From: Candidatus Peregrinibacteria bacterium
GTDB taxonomy: Bacteria; Patescibacteriota; Gracilibacteria; UBA1369
Direction of reading: 5' to 3'
DNA: 15,743 nucleotides
Assembly (NCBI GenBank): GCA_020849575.1
Contig: JADLFY010000003.1
Span: 1 to 15,743, forward strand
In this document: in pieces, positions 15,222 to 15,743 of the stretch
How positions within the stretch are numbered: position 1 is the stretch's first letter
How the letters are laid out: every line of letters starts with the position of its first letter
Notes under the pieces: generated by a model
What the model saw: the letters and a program-made list of their open reading frames with translations, nothing else
Database searches by the model: none
What the model was told of the DNA's origin: nothing
Translations under genes and position numbers: made by a program

Positions 15222-15743
15222 TGAGGCTACTTCGTTCATCCATAGCCATCACAGCACTTCTCACTGTCAACATCGCTTTAAGCGGGTGCCAATTCAATTT
15301 AAAAGAAATTAAAACCAGTAATACATCATCCCCCAGTACTCTTCCCGCAGGTATTACTTACGAAACCCAATCCCTTGAAGAAAAAGATTTTCAAATTGTC
15401 AGTATCGATCCTCAACTTTTTGATCTGGAAATAGTTGAAAATGAACAGTCTCCCATCAGCGACTCCATCAAAGATGTTCATGACAAAAACCAGTCTGCTG
15501 TCACTTTTAATGGCTCTTTTTTCACTGAAGAATTCCAATCAACCGGACTTTTGATTTCCCGTGGAAAAACCCTGCACGATTATCAAAAAGGTCAGCTGAT
15601 TAACGGTATTTTCTTGCTCAACAAAAATCATCAGCCCAAACTAATTCCCGCCAGCCAGGATCTCCCCACCAACCTTGATTTTGCCATTCAGAATGGCCCC
15701 ATTCTACTCGATGATCATTCGGACATCATGGTTGATGAAAAAC
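15221..15743 (+). CDS. Lipoprotein with phosphodiester glycosidase (NAGPA) domain, 3' truncated
   Basis: The frame starts with ATG 15221-15223, overlapping the TAA of the upstream gene by one base, and stays open for 174 codons to the window end. A lipoprotein signal peptide is clear: basic MRLLR, a hydrophobic core and lipobox LSGC with the lipidated cysteine at residue 23. From about residue 45, strands FQIVSIDPQLFDLEIVE, then VTFNGSFF, GLLISRGK and FAIQNGPILL match the order of the NAGPA/DUF2233 fold: an N-G-x-F-F substrate loop and a Q-x-GP motif. In animals this family uncovers mannose 6-phosphate by removing GlcNAc from a phosphodiester; bacterial members are thought to act on similar sugar-phosphate diesters in the envelope. 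Coupling to a PBP gene suggests a wall-polymer role, which is inference. Confidence 0.8.
   Translation, partial: MRLLRSSIAITALLTVNIALSGCQFNLKEIKTSNTSSPSTLPAGITYETQSLEEKDFQIVSIDPQLFDLEIVENEQSPISDSIKDVHDKNQSAVTFNGSFFTEEFQSTGLLISRGKTLHDYQKGQLINGIFLLNKNHQPKLIPASQDLPTNLDFAIQNGPILLDDHSDIMVDEK

Noticed and set aside
1-15743. Recoding of UGA to glycine
   Set aside because: All long genes reach their full family length without any in-frame TGA, and glycine is encoded by GGN throughout.
1-15743. CRISPR array, tRNA or rRNA genes, insertion sequences
   Set aside because: No regularly spaced repeats, cloverleaf, rRNA segment, transposase or terminal inverted repeats were seen on either strand.

Overview
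The window looks like chromosomal DNA of a small-genome, deeply branching bacterium, most likely from the Candidate Phyla Radiation (Patescibacteria). The clues are large secreted proteins with GW-type repeats, almost no Shine-Dalgarno sequences, compact gene spacing, lipoproteins of GerMN and NAGPA type, and moderate GC. No 16S or other decisive marker is present, so this placement is inference. All 13 visible stop codons are TAA or TAG, and no long gene contains an in-frame TGA. UGA is therefore not read as glycine here, unlike in the Gracilibacteria/Absconditabacteria code.

Layout. 1-718: the end of an asparaginyl-tRNA synthetase gene and smpB (trans-translation). 747-2811: a promoter, a GerMN-like lipoprotein and a phosphomannomutase/phosphoglucomutase. 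2813-6718, minus strand: a three-gene operon with its own promoter, holding a 980-residue secreted surface protein with GW repeats, a small coiled-coil protein and a protein with a duplicated C-terminal module. Its intrinsic terminator lies inside the 3' end of the convergent manB gene. 6719-7088: a divergent intergenic region with promoters for both sides. 7089-7414: the nucleoid protein HU with a strong promoter and a symmetric terminator. 7415-7653: a structured leader before a queuosine-precursor transporter gene, with mutually exclusive hairpins that suggest attenuation or an unrecognised riboswitch. 8330-11848: pheS-pheT. 11874-12266: a small four-helix membrane protein. 12301-15743: a promoter, a bifunctional class A penicillin-binding protein with an Ig-like domain and Ser/Pro-rich tail, and, overlapping its stop codon by one base, the start of a lipoprotein with a phosphodiester glycosidase (NAGPA) domain that runs off the window.

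Together these are mostly housekeeping genes: translation (AsnRS, PheRS, SmpB, tRNA modification by queuosine salvage), sugar-phosphate supply for envelope polymers (phosphohexomutase), wall synthesis (PBP1A with the glycosidase lipoprotein) and nucleoid structure (HU). The least understood part is the secreted GW-repeat protein operon. The most testable regulatory signals are the terminator embedded in manB and the leader of the transporter gene.
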